Positions 14,415-23,962 of a stretch of DNA of 38,474 nucleotides are shown here, piece by piece. Within the stretch, counting starts at the first letter, position 1. Every line of letters starts with the position of its first letter. The stretch comes from Cytophagales bacterium (GTDB taxonomy: Bacteria; Bacteroidota; Bacteroidia; Cytophagales; Spirosomataceae), in NCBI GenBank assembly GCA_013298215.1, contig JAAFKE010000038.1, forward strand, positions 1 through 38,474, written 5' to 3'. Position numbers and translations under genes: made by a program. The notes beneath the pieces are model-generated. The model did no database searches and was not told the DNA's origin. It saw nothing but the letters and a program-made list of their open reading frames with translations.

Positions 14415-17138
14415 TTAGAAGTTTACGGCCAAGTTTACAAAATAATACCCACCATTGAACCCAAACTGAGTGGCGTTGCGGCTGTACACAAACCGCCCGT
14501 CGGAGGCATTGAGGGGGTTTTGGATTTGGTCGGGATACACGTCCAGCACATTGTTTGCGCCAACGGTTAGGGTCATAATCCTGATGGGTTTCACCATCAG
14601 GCTCACATCGGTGATCGTTTTGGGCGAAAAATACTCGTCGCGCGTGAGGTCTGTGCCATTGAAAAGGGCGGCCACCTCGCCAAACCGCGTGGCGCGAACC
14701 ATCAGCCCCACGATACCAACTTTCAGATTTCCCGAAACCATTATTTTGTTTCGGGGTTGGCCCTGCTCAATGCGCCCGCGTTCCTCGCGGTTGAATAGCA
14801 CATTGGCAAAGTCGGCGGCGGGTAGTTTGTCGGTCGTTTGCGCGTCGCCGATGATATTGGTTTGGTTGAAGTTGGTGGCGGCGGTCAGATCTAACGACGT
14901 ATTTTTGTTGAACTTGGTGCCGTAGGCCACTATTACGTCCAGGCCGCGCGTGCGGGTACTGATGGCATTGGTAAAGAAAACCGCTGAATTGACATCTGGA
15001 AAAGCCGCCAGCAAACGCCCAACGGCGGGCGTAGATTTGGGGAAACTCCCCGTGAGCACAATGCGGTCTTGAATGTTTATTTCGTAGGCATCGATCGTAA
15101 CGTTGAGCGCGTTGGTAGGCCGCGCCGTTATGCCAACGCTATAACTACGCGATGTTTCGGCTTTGAGCGACGGAATGCCGAAGGCCTGCGCCACGGGGCT
15201 TTCGTTGTTGAAAGTACCCTGCTGAAGCGGCACTAAGCCAGTGGGCGAGTTCACAAAAACAGTGCTAACGGCGCTAAAATACCGTTGGTGCATGCTCGGT
15301 GCGCGGAAACCGTTGCTGTAATTTCCGCGTAGCGCAAAAGCCTCCGAAATTTTAATTCTGGCGGCTACTTTGGTGGCCAAATTATTGCCAAAATCACTGT
15401 AATTTTCGTAGCGGGCGGCGGCACTCACCAGCAGCCATTCGGTCAGATCGGTTTCTACGTCTAAATAACCACCATAAATACTGCGGGTTTTGTTGAGCGC
15501 ATTGGCAGGCTGGAAGCCTGGAAACACCTGCGCACCCGCTGCTTTTAGGTTGGCACTCGGCGTATTTGGGGGGTTGTTGTTGGAGTAAGAGGCTTCTTCT
15601 CCCGCTATTATCTGGTAGTTGTCGAGCCGAAACTCGCCACCAAGTGCTACATTGAATGACTGCAAGCCAATTTCCTCGGCAAAATCCTTGGCCAAATTTA
15701 GGTTGGTCGTATTTTGGTTGAACACCAATGTACCCGCATAAAAATTTTGGGGGCTGCTGGCGCCCAACGATGCGTTCATGGATTTTTTTACGTCAAACTT
15801 AAAACTATTGCCGCCGTAAACGTTGCTCAGGTCGTACCTCCAGCCGTTCTGGCTCACTCCCTGAACGCCCATCAAGACCGACCTGTCGTTGATAGCCGAG
15901 TGAATTTCGGGTAAAAAACCGTTCGGGTACAGTGTCAGATCTACCTGCCTGGTTTGGTTTGGGTAGCGATAAAAACCAGCTGCTTGCCCATGGCGGTAGT
16001 TGTAGTTGGCCGTCAGGTAAAACTCGGTGGCCTTCGTAATGGGCAAACCCACATTGACGAGTACGCCCAGGTTTTGTACCTGAGAGTTGCCCACGGCCAT
16101 GTTGTTTTCGCGGCTAAACCCGTTTTGTTGAATCAGGGCGTCGTCGAGTCTTCGGTTTTCGGCCTCTGTTTTGCCGTCTTGGGTGGCGGTTCTGTACACA
16201 AAACCCGTGTACGAGCCCACGCGGTTGGTGGGTTGCCGGAAACGATAGTCGGCCGCCACGCTCATGTGGCCTTCTTTGCCGATCTTAAAACCATGGTACA
16301 GGCCATATTGCATCGTACCGCCGTCGCCTGCGTAGGTTTTGCCCGCGTGGGCAGTTAGCGAAGTTCTACCAACCTCTTCTTTCATCACCACGTTCACAAT
16401 GCCGCCGATGGCATCGGAGCCATACTGGGCCGCCGCGCCGTCGCGCAGTACTTCGATGCGCTCGATGGCCGCCGTCGGAATGGCGTTCAGGTCAGTTCCT
16501 ACCGACCCGCGCCCCACGGTTCCGTTCACGTTTACGAGGGCGGTTGTGTGCCTTCGCTTTCCGTTTATCAGCACCAGCACCTGGTCTGGGCCGAGGCCAC
16601 GAAGCGTGGCGGGGTCTATGTGGTCGGTGCCGTCGGCCACGGTTTGGCGTGCCGAGTTGAAGGACGGTGCCACAAAATTGAGCATCTGGGTGGGTTCTGT
16701 TTGCCCCGTAGCCATCAGGTTGTCGCCCGTGAAGGTATCAATGGGCGCGGGGGTGTCGGTGTTTGAGCGGCTGGTAGTTGAGCGCGACCCAATAACGACC
16801 ACCTCTCCCAGGGCATCGAACGACGCTTGAAGGGGCACGTCCATGGCCAAGTCGGCGGTGCCAATCCTGAACGAAAGAATGGTAGTCTGGTACCCAACCA
16901 TGCTCACCCGCAGTCGGTAGATACCAGTGCCGATCCGGAGCGAATACTGCCCAGTTATGCTGGTATTCATGCCCATGGTGTTGTTTTCTACGGTCACGCT
17001 CGCCCCCAGCAGTGGCCGCCCAGAGCTGGCATCGAACACCCGCCCGCGAACGCGCTGGGCAAAAGATTCAAAACAAAGAAGCGACACAAAAAAAAGAACG
17101 CTGTAAAAGATTTTTGTTGAGGATAGAGATTTTGACAT
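14415..17138 (-). CDS. TonB-dependent outer-membrane receptor
   Basis: A 907-residue receptor. It has a signal peptide (SVLFFVSLLCFESFAQ), a carboxypeptidase-regulatory domain (~27-110: VRGRVFDASSGRPLLGASV), a plug domain with DQVLVLINGKRRHTT and AIERIEVLRDGAAAQYGSDA, and a long β-barrel ending in the aromatic VNLAVNF expected for BAM-dependent insertion. Strands such as LGVLVNVGLPITKATEF and VSAAARYENYSDFGNN are typical. No SusD-like lipoprotein follows; the M61 peptidase lies four bases downstream. The substrate cannot be told. A -7-like TAAATTTG lies on the minus strand at 17172-17179. Confidence 0.93.
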   Translation of the reverse strand: MSKSLSSTKIFYSVLFFVSLLCFESFAQRVRGRVFDASSGRPLLGASVTVENNTMGMNTSITGQYSLRIGTGIYRLRVSMVGYQTTILSFRIGTADLAMDVPLQASFDALGEVVVIGSRSTTSRSNTDTPAPIDTFTGDNLMATGQTEPTQMLNFVAPSFNSARQTVADGTDHIDPATLRGLGPDQVLVLINGKRRHTTALVNVNGTVGRGSVGTDLNAIPTAAIERIEVLRDGAAAQYGSDAIGGIVNVVMKEEVGRTSLTAHAGKTYAGDGGTMQYGLYHGFKIGKEGHMSVAADYRFRQPTNRVGSYTGFVYRTATQDGKTEAENRRLDDALIQQNGFSRENNMAVGNSQVQNLGVLVNVGLPITKATEFYLTANYNYRHGQAAGFYRYPNQTRQVDLTLYPNGFLPEIHSAINDRSVLMGVQGVSQNGWRYDLSNVYGGNSFKFDVKKSMNASLGASSPQNFYAGTLVFNQNTTNLNLAKDFAEEIGLQSFNVALGGEFRLDNYQIIAGEEASYSNNNPPNTPSANLKAAGAQVFPGFQPANALNKTRSIYGGYLDVETDLTEWLLVSAAARYENYSDFGNNLATKVAARIKISEAFALRGNYSNGFRAPSMHQRYFSAVSTVFVNSPTGLVPLQQGTFNNESPVAQAFGIPSLKAETSRSYSVGITARPTNALNVTIDAYEINIQDRIVLTGSFPKSTPAVGRLLAAFPDVNSAVFFTNAISTRTRGLDVIVAYGTKFNKNTSLDLTAATNFNQTNIIGDAQTTDKLPAADFANVLFNREERGRIEQGQPRNKIMVSGNLKVGIVGLMVRATRFGEVAALFNGTDLTRDEYFSPKTITDVSLMVKPIRIMTLTVGANNVLDVYPDQIQNPLNASDGRFVYSRNATQFGFNGGYYFVNLAVNF

Positions 17139-17171
17139 TTTTTATGGGTTGATTGCTAAAATAATAGGCTG

Positions 17172-17179
17172 CAAATTTA
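17172..17179 (-). promoter_or_regulatory. Possible -7 element for the TonB receptor
   Basis: The minus strand reads TAAATTTG (consensus TAnnTTTG) 33 bp upstream of the receptor ATG. A TTTG occurs 22 bases further upstream, slightly more than the usual spacing of 19. Confidence 0.35.
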
Positions 17180-17265
17180 TTGTTTTTTTAGTGACTTATT
17201 CCAAACATCTTATGTTAAGACACCATGCGGTGCGGTAGTGTTTGAAAAAATGTACAGAAATAAAC

Positions 17266-18483
17266 TCAGCGCACCCAAACCGTTTGCGACCATTGCGCCT
17301 GCTGCTGGTCGGTAACGATTATTTTGAAAAAACCTGGCGTTGTTAATCGAAACCCAAAGCGGAGGGCTGCGTTGGCAAACTCCTCAGATTTTACCACTCG
17401 CCCCAAGACATCTACCACCTGCAAACGCCTAATGGGCTGCGGAACATCGAGCGTAAAACTACCGTCGGGCGACGGATTTGGGTACACAATGGGCGAGCTT
17501 ACAGCGGGCGAAACCGCCGTAACGATTGCTTGGATGCCATCGCAAGCGTTGGCCACGTCGGTGTGGAGCTGCCCTAAAAGCGCGTAAAGGTTGTCGCCAG
17601 GGCAGTCGGTGGCGCAGCCGTCGCGGTGGGCAGAGAGCACGGCCAAGTTTTTGTTGGATGGCGCGTGCAGCGAACGGCTGGTAGGATCGACAAGGTTTTC
17701 TTTTTTCATTTTCCAGGCAACCAATTTAGTAAGCACCGCCAGCGCGGGAGCCGTTGGTTGGGCGGTCATGTAGTTGCCGAGCAGGCAAATGCCCATTGTA
17801 CCCGCGTTGAAACCGCAAAAATGAGCGCCCTGCACGTTGTCGCCGTCCATGCGTCCTTGGCCGTCGCGGCCCTCGAAAACGGTGCCGTCTTGGGCAACCA
17901 AAAAATTGTAGCCCACGTCGTTCCAGCCATTTGTTTGGGTATGAAAAACGTAGATGTTGCGAACCACGTTGGTGAAATTACTGGGCGAGTTAGACCCCGC
18001 CTCGTGGTGAACGATCACAAATCGAACGACCGTGGCAGTGGGGAGTTCTTTGGGCGGCGTGAGGCCAGCTCGCCACACCGAAGCGGGAACGACGGGTGGT
18101 TTTTCGCAGTCGGCGGCCACCCTAAACTGCCGGTAGTACGTGGGCAGTGCCATTGGTTTGGCGTATACGCCCGCCAGGACGGCGGGCGTGTCGGCGCCCG
18201 ATAGTTCGAGCAAACCAACCGCTTGTTTGAATATGACCAACTGGCTCTGGGGTGTTTCGGCGTGCGGGTCGGGGCGAAGAACTATTGTGTCTCCGTTGGC
18301 AATGAGGCGTAAGTTTGCCCAATTTGGTTGGGCATCGAACCGAAAAGCCGCCGACGTTATTGGACGCAACAAGGTGACTTTCGGTGCCTTGGGGTCAATA
18401 GCTCGGGTTAGAACATACTGATTTTGAGCCTGCACGAGGAGGCTCAAAAACGTGAAGCAAAATAAAAGTGACGGTGTTTTCAT
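17266..18483 (-). CDS. Secreted PGRP/amidase_2-type N-acetylmuramoyl-L-alanine amidase with T9SS sorting domain
   Basis: The start is set at the ATG at 18481-18483 (MKTPSLLFCFTFLSLLVQAQ), a clean signal peptide; an upstream ATG would bury it. The protein is 405 residues. The catalytic amidase_2/PGRP domain runs from FVIVHHEAGSNS (~158) through WNDVGYNFLVAQDGTVFEGR, AHFCGFNAGTMGICLLGNY and LSAHRDGCATDCPGDNLY. It shows the zinc His ligands and the Cys of the third site. It would cleave the amide bond between N-acetylmuramic acid and the stem peptide. The last ~80 residues (VYPNPSPDGSFTLDV, VVDVLGRVV) are a type A type IX secretion sorting domain, so the enzyme is exported to the cell surface or medium, perhaps acting on other bacteria. 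Confidence 0.92.
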   Translation of the reverse strand: MKTPSLLFCFTFLSLLVQAQNQYVLTRAIDPKAPKVTLLRPITSAAFRFDAQPNWANLRLIANGDTIVLRPDPHAETPQSQLVIFKQAVGLLELSGADTPAVLAGVYAKPMALPTYYRQFRVAADCEKPPVVPASVWRAGLTPPKELPTATVVRFVIVHHEAGSNSPSNFTNVVRNIYVFHTQTNGWNDVGYNFLVAQDGTVFEGRDGQGRMDGDNVQGAHFCGFNAGTMGICLLGNYMTAQPTAPALAVLTKLVAWKMKKENLVDPTSRSLHAPSNKNLAVLSAHRDGCATDCPGDNLYALLGQLHTDVANACDGIQAIVTAVSPAVSSPIVYPNPSPDGSFTLDVPQPIRRLQVVDVLGRVVKSEEFANAALRFGFRLTTPGFFKIIVTDQQQAQWSQTVWVR

Positions 18484-18720
18484 ACGTTTGGCGTTGAGTT
18501 TTTTACCAAAAAACAAATAAAACTAAAATTCTGTTTGAAAGCTACTTTGCAGAATGCCCCAATGTTGGGTGATTGATGATGTTGGATGATCGGATGAGAG
18601 AATGATTGAATGATGATTTGCTCTCTTTTGGGGGATGAGACTATAAATTGATAAATTGCAGAAATTACCCGAAAGGGAATAATGTAGGACAAAAAGCGGT
18701 GAGGTTCGCCGTACCAAACA
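18484..18720. other. Divergent intergenic region with GATGA-type degenerate repeats
   Basis: The 237 bases between the amidase and the kinase contain degenerate repeats of GATTGATGATG / GGATGATCGGATGA / AATGATTGAATGATGA at about 18571-18616. These simple-sequence stretches are common in intergenic DNA of this group. No small gene or clear promoter is seen. Confidence 0.45.
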
Positions 18721-20043
18721 ATGAAACATTTTTCTACGGGGGTACTCTGGCGGATTTTTGTGTTGAACGCCACGGTGGTGGGCATCACGCTGGCAACGAC
18801 GTCTAAAATGTGGTCGTTGGCGTTTGTTTTGGCTGTGTTGATGGTCGTTTTGGTAGTAAATTTATACCATTACGTGACCAACACCAACCGAAAGCTGACC
18901 CGCTTCATGGAGTCTGTGAGGTACTCTGATTTTGTCATAAAGTTTTCGGCTGATAACAAAATGGGGCGCAGTTTCGAGGAGCTCAACCAACAGTTCAACG
19001 AAGTGTTGGAGGCTTTTAGAGCGGCCCGCGCCGAAAAAGAAGCAAACCTCCAGTTTATCAACACCATCGTTCAGCACGTGAGCGTGGGGCTGATCTCGTT
19101 CGATGCCTTCGGACGCATTGAGTTCATCAACAACACCGCTCTGAAGCTACTGAACGTTTACCGACTCCGAAATTTGTCGGAACTCCAAAACAAACAACCC
19201 GAACTACGCCAAGTACTGAGCCAGCTTTCGGGCGGGGGGCGGCAACTGCACCGCAGCCCCGACGAAAAACAATTGGCCTTTCATGCCACCAACGTGAGCC
19301 TGCGCGGCAGGATGCTCACGCTGGTGTCGGTGCAAAACATCCAAACCGAGCTGCAAGAAAAAGAATTGGATGCCTGGCAAAACCTAACCAAGGTGCTGCG
19401 CCACGAAATTATGAACTCCGTTACGCCCATTGTGTCGTTGGTAGGGACAATGAAAGACATTGTAAATGAGGACATTGCGCCAAAAAACCCCCACAATGAG
19501 GCCATCGACGATCTGCGGCTGGCATTAGATACGATCGAGAACCGGGGTAGGGGCGTTATGAACTTTGTGAACGCCTACCGTACTTTTACGAGCATTCCTA
19601 CACCTGTTTTCTGCGATGTTTCGGTGAATGATTTGGTGAGCCGGGTGGTTAGTTTGTTGCAAAACGATTTTAAAAACCAGCGCAAAACCCTACACGTCCA
19701 GCCCTTCGACCCCGACGTTTGCGTGCGTGCCGATGCCGATCAGGTAGAAATGGTGCTCATTAATTTACTAAAAAATGCCCTCGAGGCGGGTTCAAACGTT
19801 GCTTCCGACCAAGTAAAAATTTCGGGTTCGGTGAGCAACGGGCGCGTGGCTTTGCGGGTTCAAGACTACGGGGTGGGCATTGCGCCCGAGGCGTTAGAAA
19901 AAATATTTATTCCTTTTTTTACCACCAAAAAAACGGGTAGCGGCATTGGCCTGAGCCTGTCGCGGCAAATTATGCAACTGCACGGAGGTAGTCTGAAAGT
20001 GGCCTCAGACGATACGGGTACTGTTTTTACGGTGGTGTTTTGA
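18721..20043 (+). CDS. Orphan sensor histidine kinase (NtrY-like)
   Basis: A 440-residue membrane histidine kinase. Two N-terminal membrane helices (~10-60) are followed by a HAMP-like linker, a PAS-like sensor (INTIVQHVSVGLISFDAFG, ~115-215) and a dimerisation/phosphoacceptor helix with LRHEIMNSVTPIVSL (His near 228). The ATPase domain has N box NLLKNALEA, G1 VQDYGVGI and G2 TGSGIGLSLSRQIMQLHGG. It autophosphorylates and passes phosphate to a response regulator, but none is encoded beside it. NtrY-like kinases of Bacteroidota usually pair with an NtrC-type regulator located elsewhere. It converges with the DUF5723-like gene, with 16 bp between the stops. Confidence 0.9.
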   Translation: MKHFSTGVLWRIFVLNATVVGITLATTSKMWSLAFVLAVLMVVLVVNLYHYVTNTNRKLTRFMESVRYSDFVIKFSADNKMGRSFEELNQQFNEVLEAFRAARAEKEANLQFINTIVQHVSVGLISFDAFGRIEFINNTALKLLNVYRLRNLSELQNKQPELRQVLSQLSGGGRQLHRSPDEKQLAFHATNVSLRGRMLTLVSVQNIQTELQEKELDAWQNLTKVLRHEIMNSVTPIVSLVGTMKDIVNEDIAPKNPHNEAIDDLRLALDTIENRGRGVMNFVNAYRTFTSIPTPVFCDVSVNDLVSRVVSLLQNDFKNQRKTLHVQPFDPDVCVRADADQVEMVLINLLKNALEAGSNVASDQVKISGSVSNGRVALRVQDYGVGIAPEALEKIFIPFFTTKKTGSGIGLSLSRQIMQLHGGSLKVASDDTGTVFTVVF

Positions 20044-20059
20044 GGTAGATTTTAACGCA

Positions 20060-21613
20060 CTAAAAACGGCGTTTTCGGCGGCTCGGCTGGGCCATCGGCA
20101 CTGGGCACGACAATGGTTTGAGGGTGCGGGTGTGAAAAATAGGCACTGACAAACCAAAGAAAATATCCAGACCACGGCTCGACAACAAACTTAGGGTGCC
20201 CAAAATATTGTCTGAACCCACCCAGAGCGGCCCAAAACGCCCCGCCAAGCCCACTGTCAGGGCACTGTAGTTGTCGATCAGCGAAATCGGTGCGGACACT
20301 TCGCCCCATTTGCGCTCCCAGCGCGGCACAACGGCCAACACCGAGGGCTGCTGCATGGCCAAACTGGTGGCAGTGCGTAGGTTCTGAATCCAGACGGCCG
20401 ACAGGTACAGGTTGTTTTTCCAAAGATAATCGAACGACAAATTTAGCGTTGTGGGCAAGCCCGACGAAAAAGCCGTGGTTTTGTTTTCGGGGCGCACGCC
20501 CAATGTTCGGTTTAGGGCTGTTATGGCCCCGTTGCTGCTTTTTATGTTGTTGAAAAGGCGGTACGAGAACACCACGTCGCGCTGATCGACGTTGTACTGA
20601 TTTACGTAAGCGGGGTTGTTGTAGCGAATCGCCCCGAGGTCGTTTAGGGCGGCTCCGATCTTGAATTTGTATTTATTTTTGGTGACATCGCCAATGAGCC
20701 CGCCGCGTTTTTTGTCACGAAACGACAGTTTTTTTATGTTTGGCCGGTACTCAAAAACCACTCCAAGGTCTACCCCCCAACCTGCCCCCGCTGCCTGCCG
20801 ACCAAACAAAAATGCGGGTGTGGGCGCAAACGAATCGAAACTCCCCTCGGTGGTGTAGCCGTAGCTGGCCTTCAAATTGTAGGCCTGAATAACCTCGCGT
20901 TGGGGGTTGTCGCGTTCCACAAGCACCTCAATGTCAGCGTCTTCGACGCGGGCGTGGGCGTTGTACATTCCGGTAAGGCGTTTGAGCGTTGCGCCAACTT
21001 TAAAAAAATACTCTTGGTCGTCTACGATGACCGCCCCCACCGACAGCCCCGTTTCTATGTATCCGTTTACGTTCAGGGTGGCGCGTTGGTCGGTGTATTT
21101 TACGTTTTGAAAGTCGGGGCGGTCGGTGCCAAGGTTCATGAGCCGCGCAATGGGTTCGGACACGTCGGTGAGGTTCAAAAAATACCGTCCGCGCGTGCTG
21201 ATGGCCACGCCAATTTTGTTTTGTTTGAGCGACACCAGCAACGCTGGCCCGCGCAGATCGCCGCCCGTATGAAAACGTTTGGGCTTGCCGTTTAGGCGTT
21301 CTTGCCAGTACGAATCTTTAAAAATAATCAGGCCGCGGTCGCTGCGGTACTGCGGCCCGACCGAATTTGTGACCACTCCCATCAGCGAGTAGGGGGCGTT
21401 CCAGGTGATGTAGTTGGTGAGCAACGAAAAATCGTGGGCTGCCAGGTTGAGATAAACCTTGTGCCGCGAATCTACCACGTTTGCTGCATTGGCATACACG
21501 CTATTTGTACCAGCATAATTACTACTGGCCGCCCCCAGCCAATGTTGCGCCTTGGCGCAGTGGGCGGTTTGGTACAATAAATAGAGCGTCAAAAGTAATT
21601 TTAGTTGTTTCAT
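20060..21613 (-). CDS. DUF5723-like outer-membrane β-barrel protein
   Basis: A 517-residue protein with a signal peptide (LKLLLTLYLLYQTAHCAKAQ) and an N-terminus HWLGAASSNYAGTNSVYANA, then NVVDSRHKVYLN, typical of a Bacteroidota family annotated DUF5723. The rest alternates aromatic and polar residues as in a β-barrel, with segments such as VGAVIVDDQEYFFKVGATL and WGVDLGVVFEYRP. It ends in LSVPIFHTRTLKPL followed by a basic tail (SRRKRRF). The tail is unusual for a barrel but keeps a terminal Phe. The function is unknown; a PorP/SprF role in type IX secretion is not supported by the visible motifs. It is divergent from the 2OG oxygenase across a shared promoter palindrome. Confidence 0.75.
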   Translation of the reverse strand: MKQLKLLLTLYLLYQTAHCAKAQHWLGAASSNYAGTNSVYANAANVVDSRHKVYLNLAAHDFSLLTNYITWNAPYSLMGVVTNSVGPQYRSDRGLIIFKDSYWQERLNGKPKRFHTGGDLRGPALLVSLKQNKIGVAISTRGRYFLNLTDVSEPIARLMNLGTDRPDFQNVKYTDQRATLNVNGYIETGLSVGAVIVDDQEYFFKVGATLKRLTGMYNAHARVEDADIEVLVERDNPQREVIQAYNLKASYGYTTEGSFDSFAPTPAFLFGRQAAGAGWGVDLGVVFEYRPNIKKLSFRDKKRGGLIGDVTKNKYKFKIGAALNDLGAIRYNNPAYVNQYNVDQRDVVFSYRLFNNIKSSNGAITALNRTLGVRPENKTTAFSSGLPTTLNLSFDYLWKNNLYLSAVWIQNLRTATSLAMQQPSVLAVVPRWERKWGEVSAPISLIDNYSALTVGLAGRFGPLWVGSDNILGTLSLLSSRGLDIFFGLSVPIFHTRTLKPLSCPVPMAQPSRRKRRF

Positions 21614-21641
21614 TCAACCAGAATTTATTTATCGTAAATCA

Positions 21642-21657
21642 CAAAGTTATATCTTTG
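21642..21657. promoter_or_regulatory. Face-to-face divergent -7 elements
   Basis: CAAAGTTATATCTTTG is a near-perfect 16-bp palindrome. Read on the plus strand, positions 21650-21657 are TATCTTTG; read on the minus strand, 21642-21649 are TAACTTTG. Both fit TAnnTTTG. They sit between the DUF5723-like gene and the 2OG oxygenase, so one palindrome may carry the -7 boxes of both. No well-spaced TTG is visible on either side. Confidence 0.45.
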
Positions 21658-21708
21658 TAACGTAATAATTTGAATATAAACCACCACAACCCCCACACAA
21701 CGCAAGAA

Positions 21709-22665
21709 ATGGAAGCATTATTGGATCAAATCCCGTCGCTCGACTTGTCCGATTTTACAGCTGGCGATGCCGACCGCAAGGCTAAGTTTGTGAGCAGCCT
21801 CGGCACAGCTTTCAACGACATCGGCTTTGTGGCACTCAAAAATCACGGACTCACCGATTCGTTGCGCCACCAGTTGTACGGTACTGTTCAAACGTTTTTT
21901 TTGCAGGACGAGGAAACCAAAAAGAAATACGAGTTTGCCCACCTAAACGGGCAGCGCGGGTACATTGGTCGCAACAAAGAAAAGGCCAAAGGCCACTCCG
22001 TCGGCGATCTAAAAGAGTTTTACCACGTGGGCCAGCCGCACCCACTCGGCGATATGCCCCACAATGTTTTTCCTGACCAACCCGCTGATTTTAAAGACCT
22101 TACCCTCGAAACATTTTATACCTTCGAGAACACCGGTAAAACCCTGCTGCGAGCCATTGCGCTGTATCTCGAGCTCGACGAGACCTACTTTGAAGACAAA
22201 GTGAGCAACGGCGACAGTATTCTGCGGGCGTTGCACTACTTTCCAGTTGCCAACCCCGATGCCCTGCCCGAAGGCGCAGTACGCGCAGCGGCCCACGGCG
22301 ACATAAACCTAATTACACTCCTGATGGGCGCGAGTGCAGACGGCCTCGAAGTGCTCCGCCGCGATGGCAGGTGGATTGCCATCACGGCCCTGCCCGACCA
22401 AATAGTGGTAAACGTTGGCGATATGCTCGACCGTCTCACCAACCACAAGCTCAAATCTACCATTCACCGGGTCGTAAACCCCCCACGGGACAAGATGAAC
22501 ACGTCTCGTTTTTCGATTCCGTTTTTCATGCACCCCCGCCCCGACATGAACTTGGCCTGCTTAGAAAACTGCGTGACCAGCGCAACCCCTAAACTGTACG
22601 TGGACATGACGGCGGGCGAGTTTTTGAACGAACGACTGGTGGAGTTGGGACTCAAAAAGGCGTAA
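21709..22665 (+). CDS. 2-oxoglutarate/Fe(II) oxygenase, isopenicillin N synthase family
   Basis: The start is set at the ATG at 21709 (MEALLDQIPSLDLSDF), giving 318 residues; an upstream TTG would add 13. The DIOX_N region contains FNDIGFVALKNHGLTD. The catalytic jelly roll has HGDINLITLLMG (iron His and Asp), VVNVGDMLDRLTNHKLKSTI followed by HRVVNPP with the second iron His, and RFSIPFFMHP with the Arg-x-Ser 2-oxoglutarate clamp. It is a mononuclear iron oxygenase of primary or secondary metabolism; the substrate is unknown. The chromate transporter gene starts 21 bp downstream, so the two are probably co-transcribed. Confidence 0.92.
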   Translation: MEALLDQIPSLDLSDFTAGDADRKAKFVSSLGTAFNDIGFVALKNHGLTDSLRHQLYGTVQTFFLQDEETKKKYEFAHLNGQRGYIGRNKEKAKGHSVGDLKEFYHVGQPHPLGDMPHNVFPDQPADFKDLTLETFYTFENTGKTLLRAIALYLELDETYFEDKVSNGDSILRALHYFPVANPDALPEGAVRAAAHGDINLITLLMGASADGLEVLRRDGRWIAITALPDQIVVNVGDMLDRLTNHKLKSTIHRVVNPPRDKMNTSRFSIPFFMHPRPDMNLACLENCVTSATPKLYVDMTAGEFLNERLVELGLKKA

Positions 22666-22686
22666 CGGTATGCTCCCAAACGGCTG

Positions 22687-23865
22687 ATGCTCATGCGAAA
22701 AATTCGCCACATTATTTTTTTGAGGGATGTGCTCATTTTGGCTCTCACGTGCTTTGGGGGGCCACAGGTGCACCTGGTCATGTTTTTGGATATGTTTGTC
22801 AAAAAACGCCGCTACCTCACCGAAGCCGAACTCCTCGAACTCCAAGCCCTGTGCCAAGTGCTGCCAGGCCCCACCTCTACCCAGACCATCACCGCGTTAG
22901 GTTTTAAGATCGGTGGCTCAGGGCTGGCCTACCTCACGCTGTTGGTTTGGGTGCTGCCCGCCGTGGTGGTTATGTCGGCGGCGGGCATTGGTATTTACCA
23001 CCTCCAACTCCACCAAATCTCGCTCAATTTTACGCGTTTCATCGAGCCGATGGCAGTTGGTTTTCTGGCGTATGGTGGCTATAAAATCGGCGAAAAAGTA
23101 ATTGTAAACCCCTACGACTGGCTCATCATGGTGGTTTCGGGCGTGGTGGCCTATATTTTTCGGTCGCCTTGGGTTACGCCCATCGTGATAATTTTGGGGG
23201 GTGTTTTCACGTCATTAAACTACAAAGAGCAGGAGTCTCGCGCCAAGGAGCCGCTTAATATAAAGTGGGCAAATTTTATTTTGTGGGCTGGGGTGTTGGT
23301 TTCGGTGGCTATTTTGGGAGCCATTACGCGCTCAGTACCCATTATTTTGTTTGAAAACTTTTACCGCAACGGCAGCTTAGTCTTTGGCGGCGGGCAGGTG
23401 CTCACGCCCATTCTATACACCGAGTTCGTGGAGTTTAAGGGCTATTTGAGCCGCCAAGAGTTTTTGTCGGGCATGGCCTTAGCGCAGGTTATTCCTGGCC
23501 CAGTGTTTTCGATAGCCTCCTACGTGGGCGTGTTGGTGGGCCGAGATGGCGGCACGGCGCACCAAATTTGGTGCAGTGTGGGTTCTACGGTAGGTATTTT
23601 TTTGCCAGGTACTTTCCTGATATTTTTTGTGTACCGTTTTTGGGGGCAGCTCAAACAATACCGGGGCATTCGGGCATCTTTGGAGGGCATAAACGCCGCC
23701 AGCACGGGCCTAACCGCCGCCGCTTGCGTGCGTTTGTTTGAACCCATGGCTCATAATTGGCTTTTTGTACTCACCGTGGCGGGTACGTTGCTGCTGTTGC
23801 AGTTTACCAAAATACCTTCCTACGCCCTCATTCTGGGTGGCATTGTACTGGGGCTTGTCTTTTAG
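22687..23865 (+). CDS. chrA: Chromate transporter (CHR family, long-chain, two domains)
   Basis: A 392-residue polytopic inner-membrane protein built from two homologous CHR halves. The first has TCFGGPQVHLVMFLDMFV and LPGPTSTQTITALGFKIGG; the second has LVFGGGQVLTPILYTEFVE, FLSGMALAQVIPGPVFSIAS and GIFLPGTFLIF. This fits two-domain chromate efflux proteins that extrude chromate using the membrane potential. An alternative start two codons later (ATG at 22693) is possible. No chromate-responsive regulator is adjacent, and the family also occurs without chromate phenotypes. Confidence 0.92.
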   Translation: MLMRKIRHIIFLRDVLILALTCFGGPQVHLVMFLDMFVKKRRYLTEAELLELQALCQVLPGPTSTQTITALGFKIGGSGLAYLTLLVWVLPAVVVMSAAGIGIYHLQLHQISLNFTRFIEPMAVGFLAYGGYKIGEKVIVNPYDWLIMVVSGVVAYIFRSPWVTPIVIILGGVFTSLNYKEQESRAKEPLNIKWANFILWAGVLVSVAILGAITRSVPIILFENFYRNGSLVFGGGQVLTPILYTEFVEFKGYLSRQEFLSGMALAQVIPGPVFSIASYVGVLVGRDGGTAHQIWCSVGSTVGIFLPGTFLIFFVYRFWGQLKQYRGIRASLEGINAASTGLTAAACVRLFEPMAHNWLFVLTVAGTLLLLQFTKIPSYALILGGIVLGLVF

Positions 23866-23962
23866 GATCTACGAAGACCCGTTTCTTTTCGCTTCACAGC
23901 CTCAAAAGAGGAATTATTTACGAGACTTGTTAGATTTGATATTTGATAGAGTTGCCGCCTCG

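Noticed and set aside
18571-18616. GATGA-rich repeats as a possible CRISPR or variable tandem repeat
   Set aside because: The units are degenerate and very short with no spacer organisation; this looks like simple intergenic sequence.
20060-21613. PorP/SprF type IX secretion protein
   Set aside because: The N-terminal pattern (NSVYANAANVVDSRHKVYLN) fits DUF5723-like barrels better, and no other secretion genes are adjacent.
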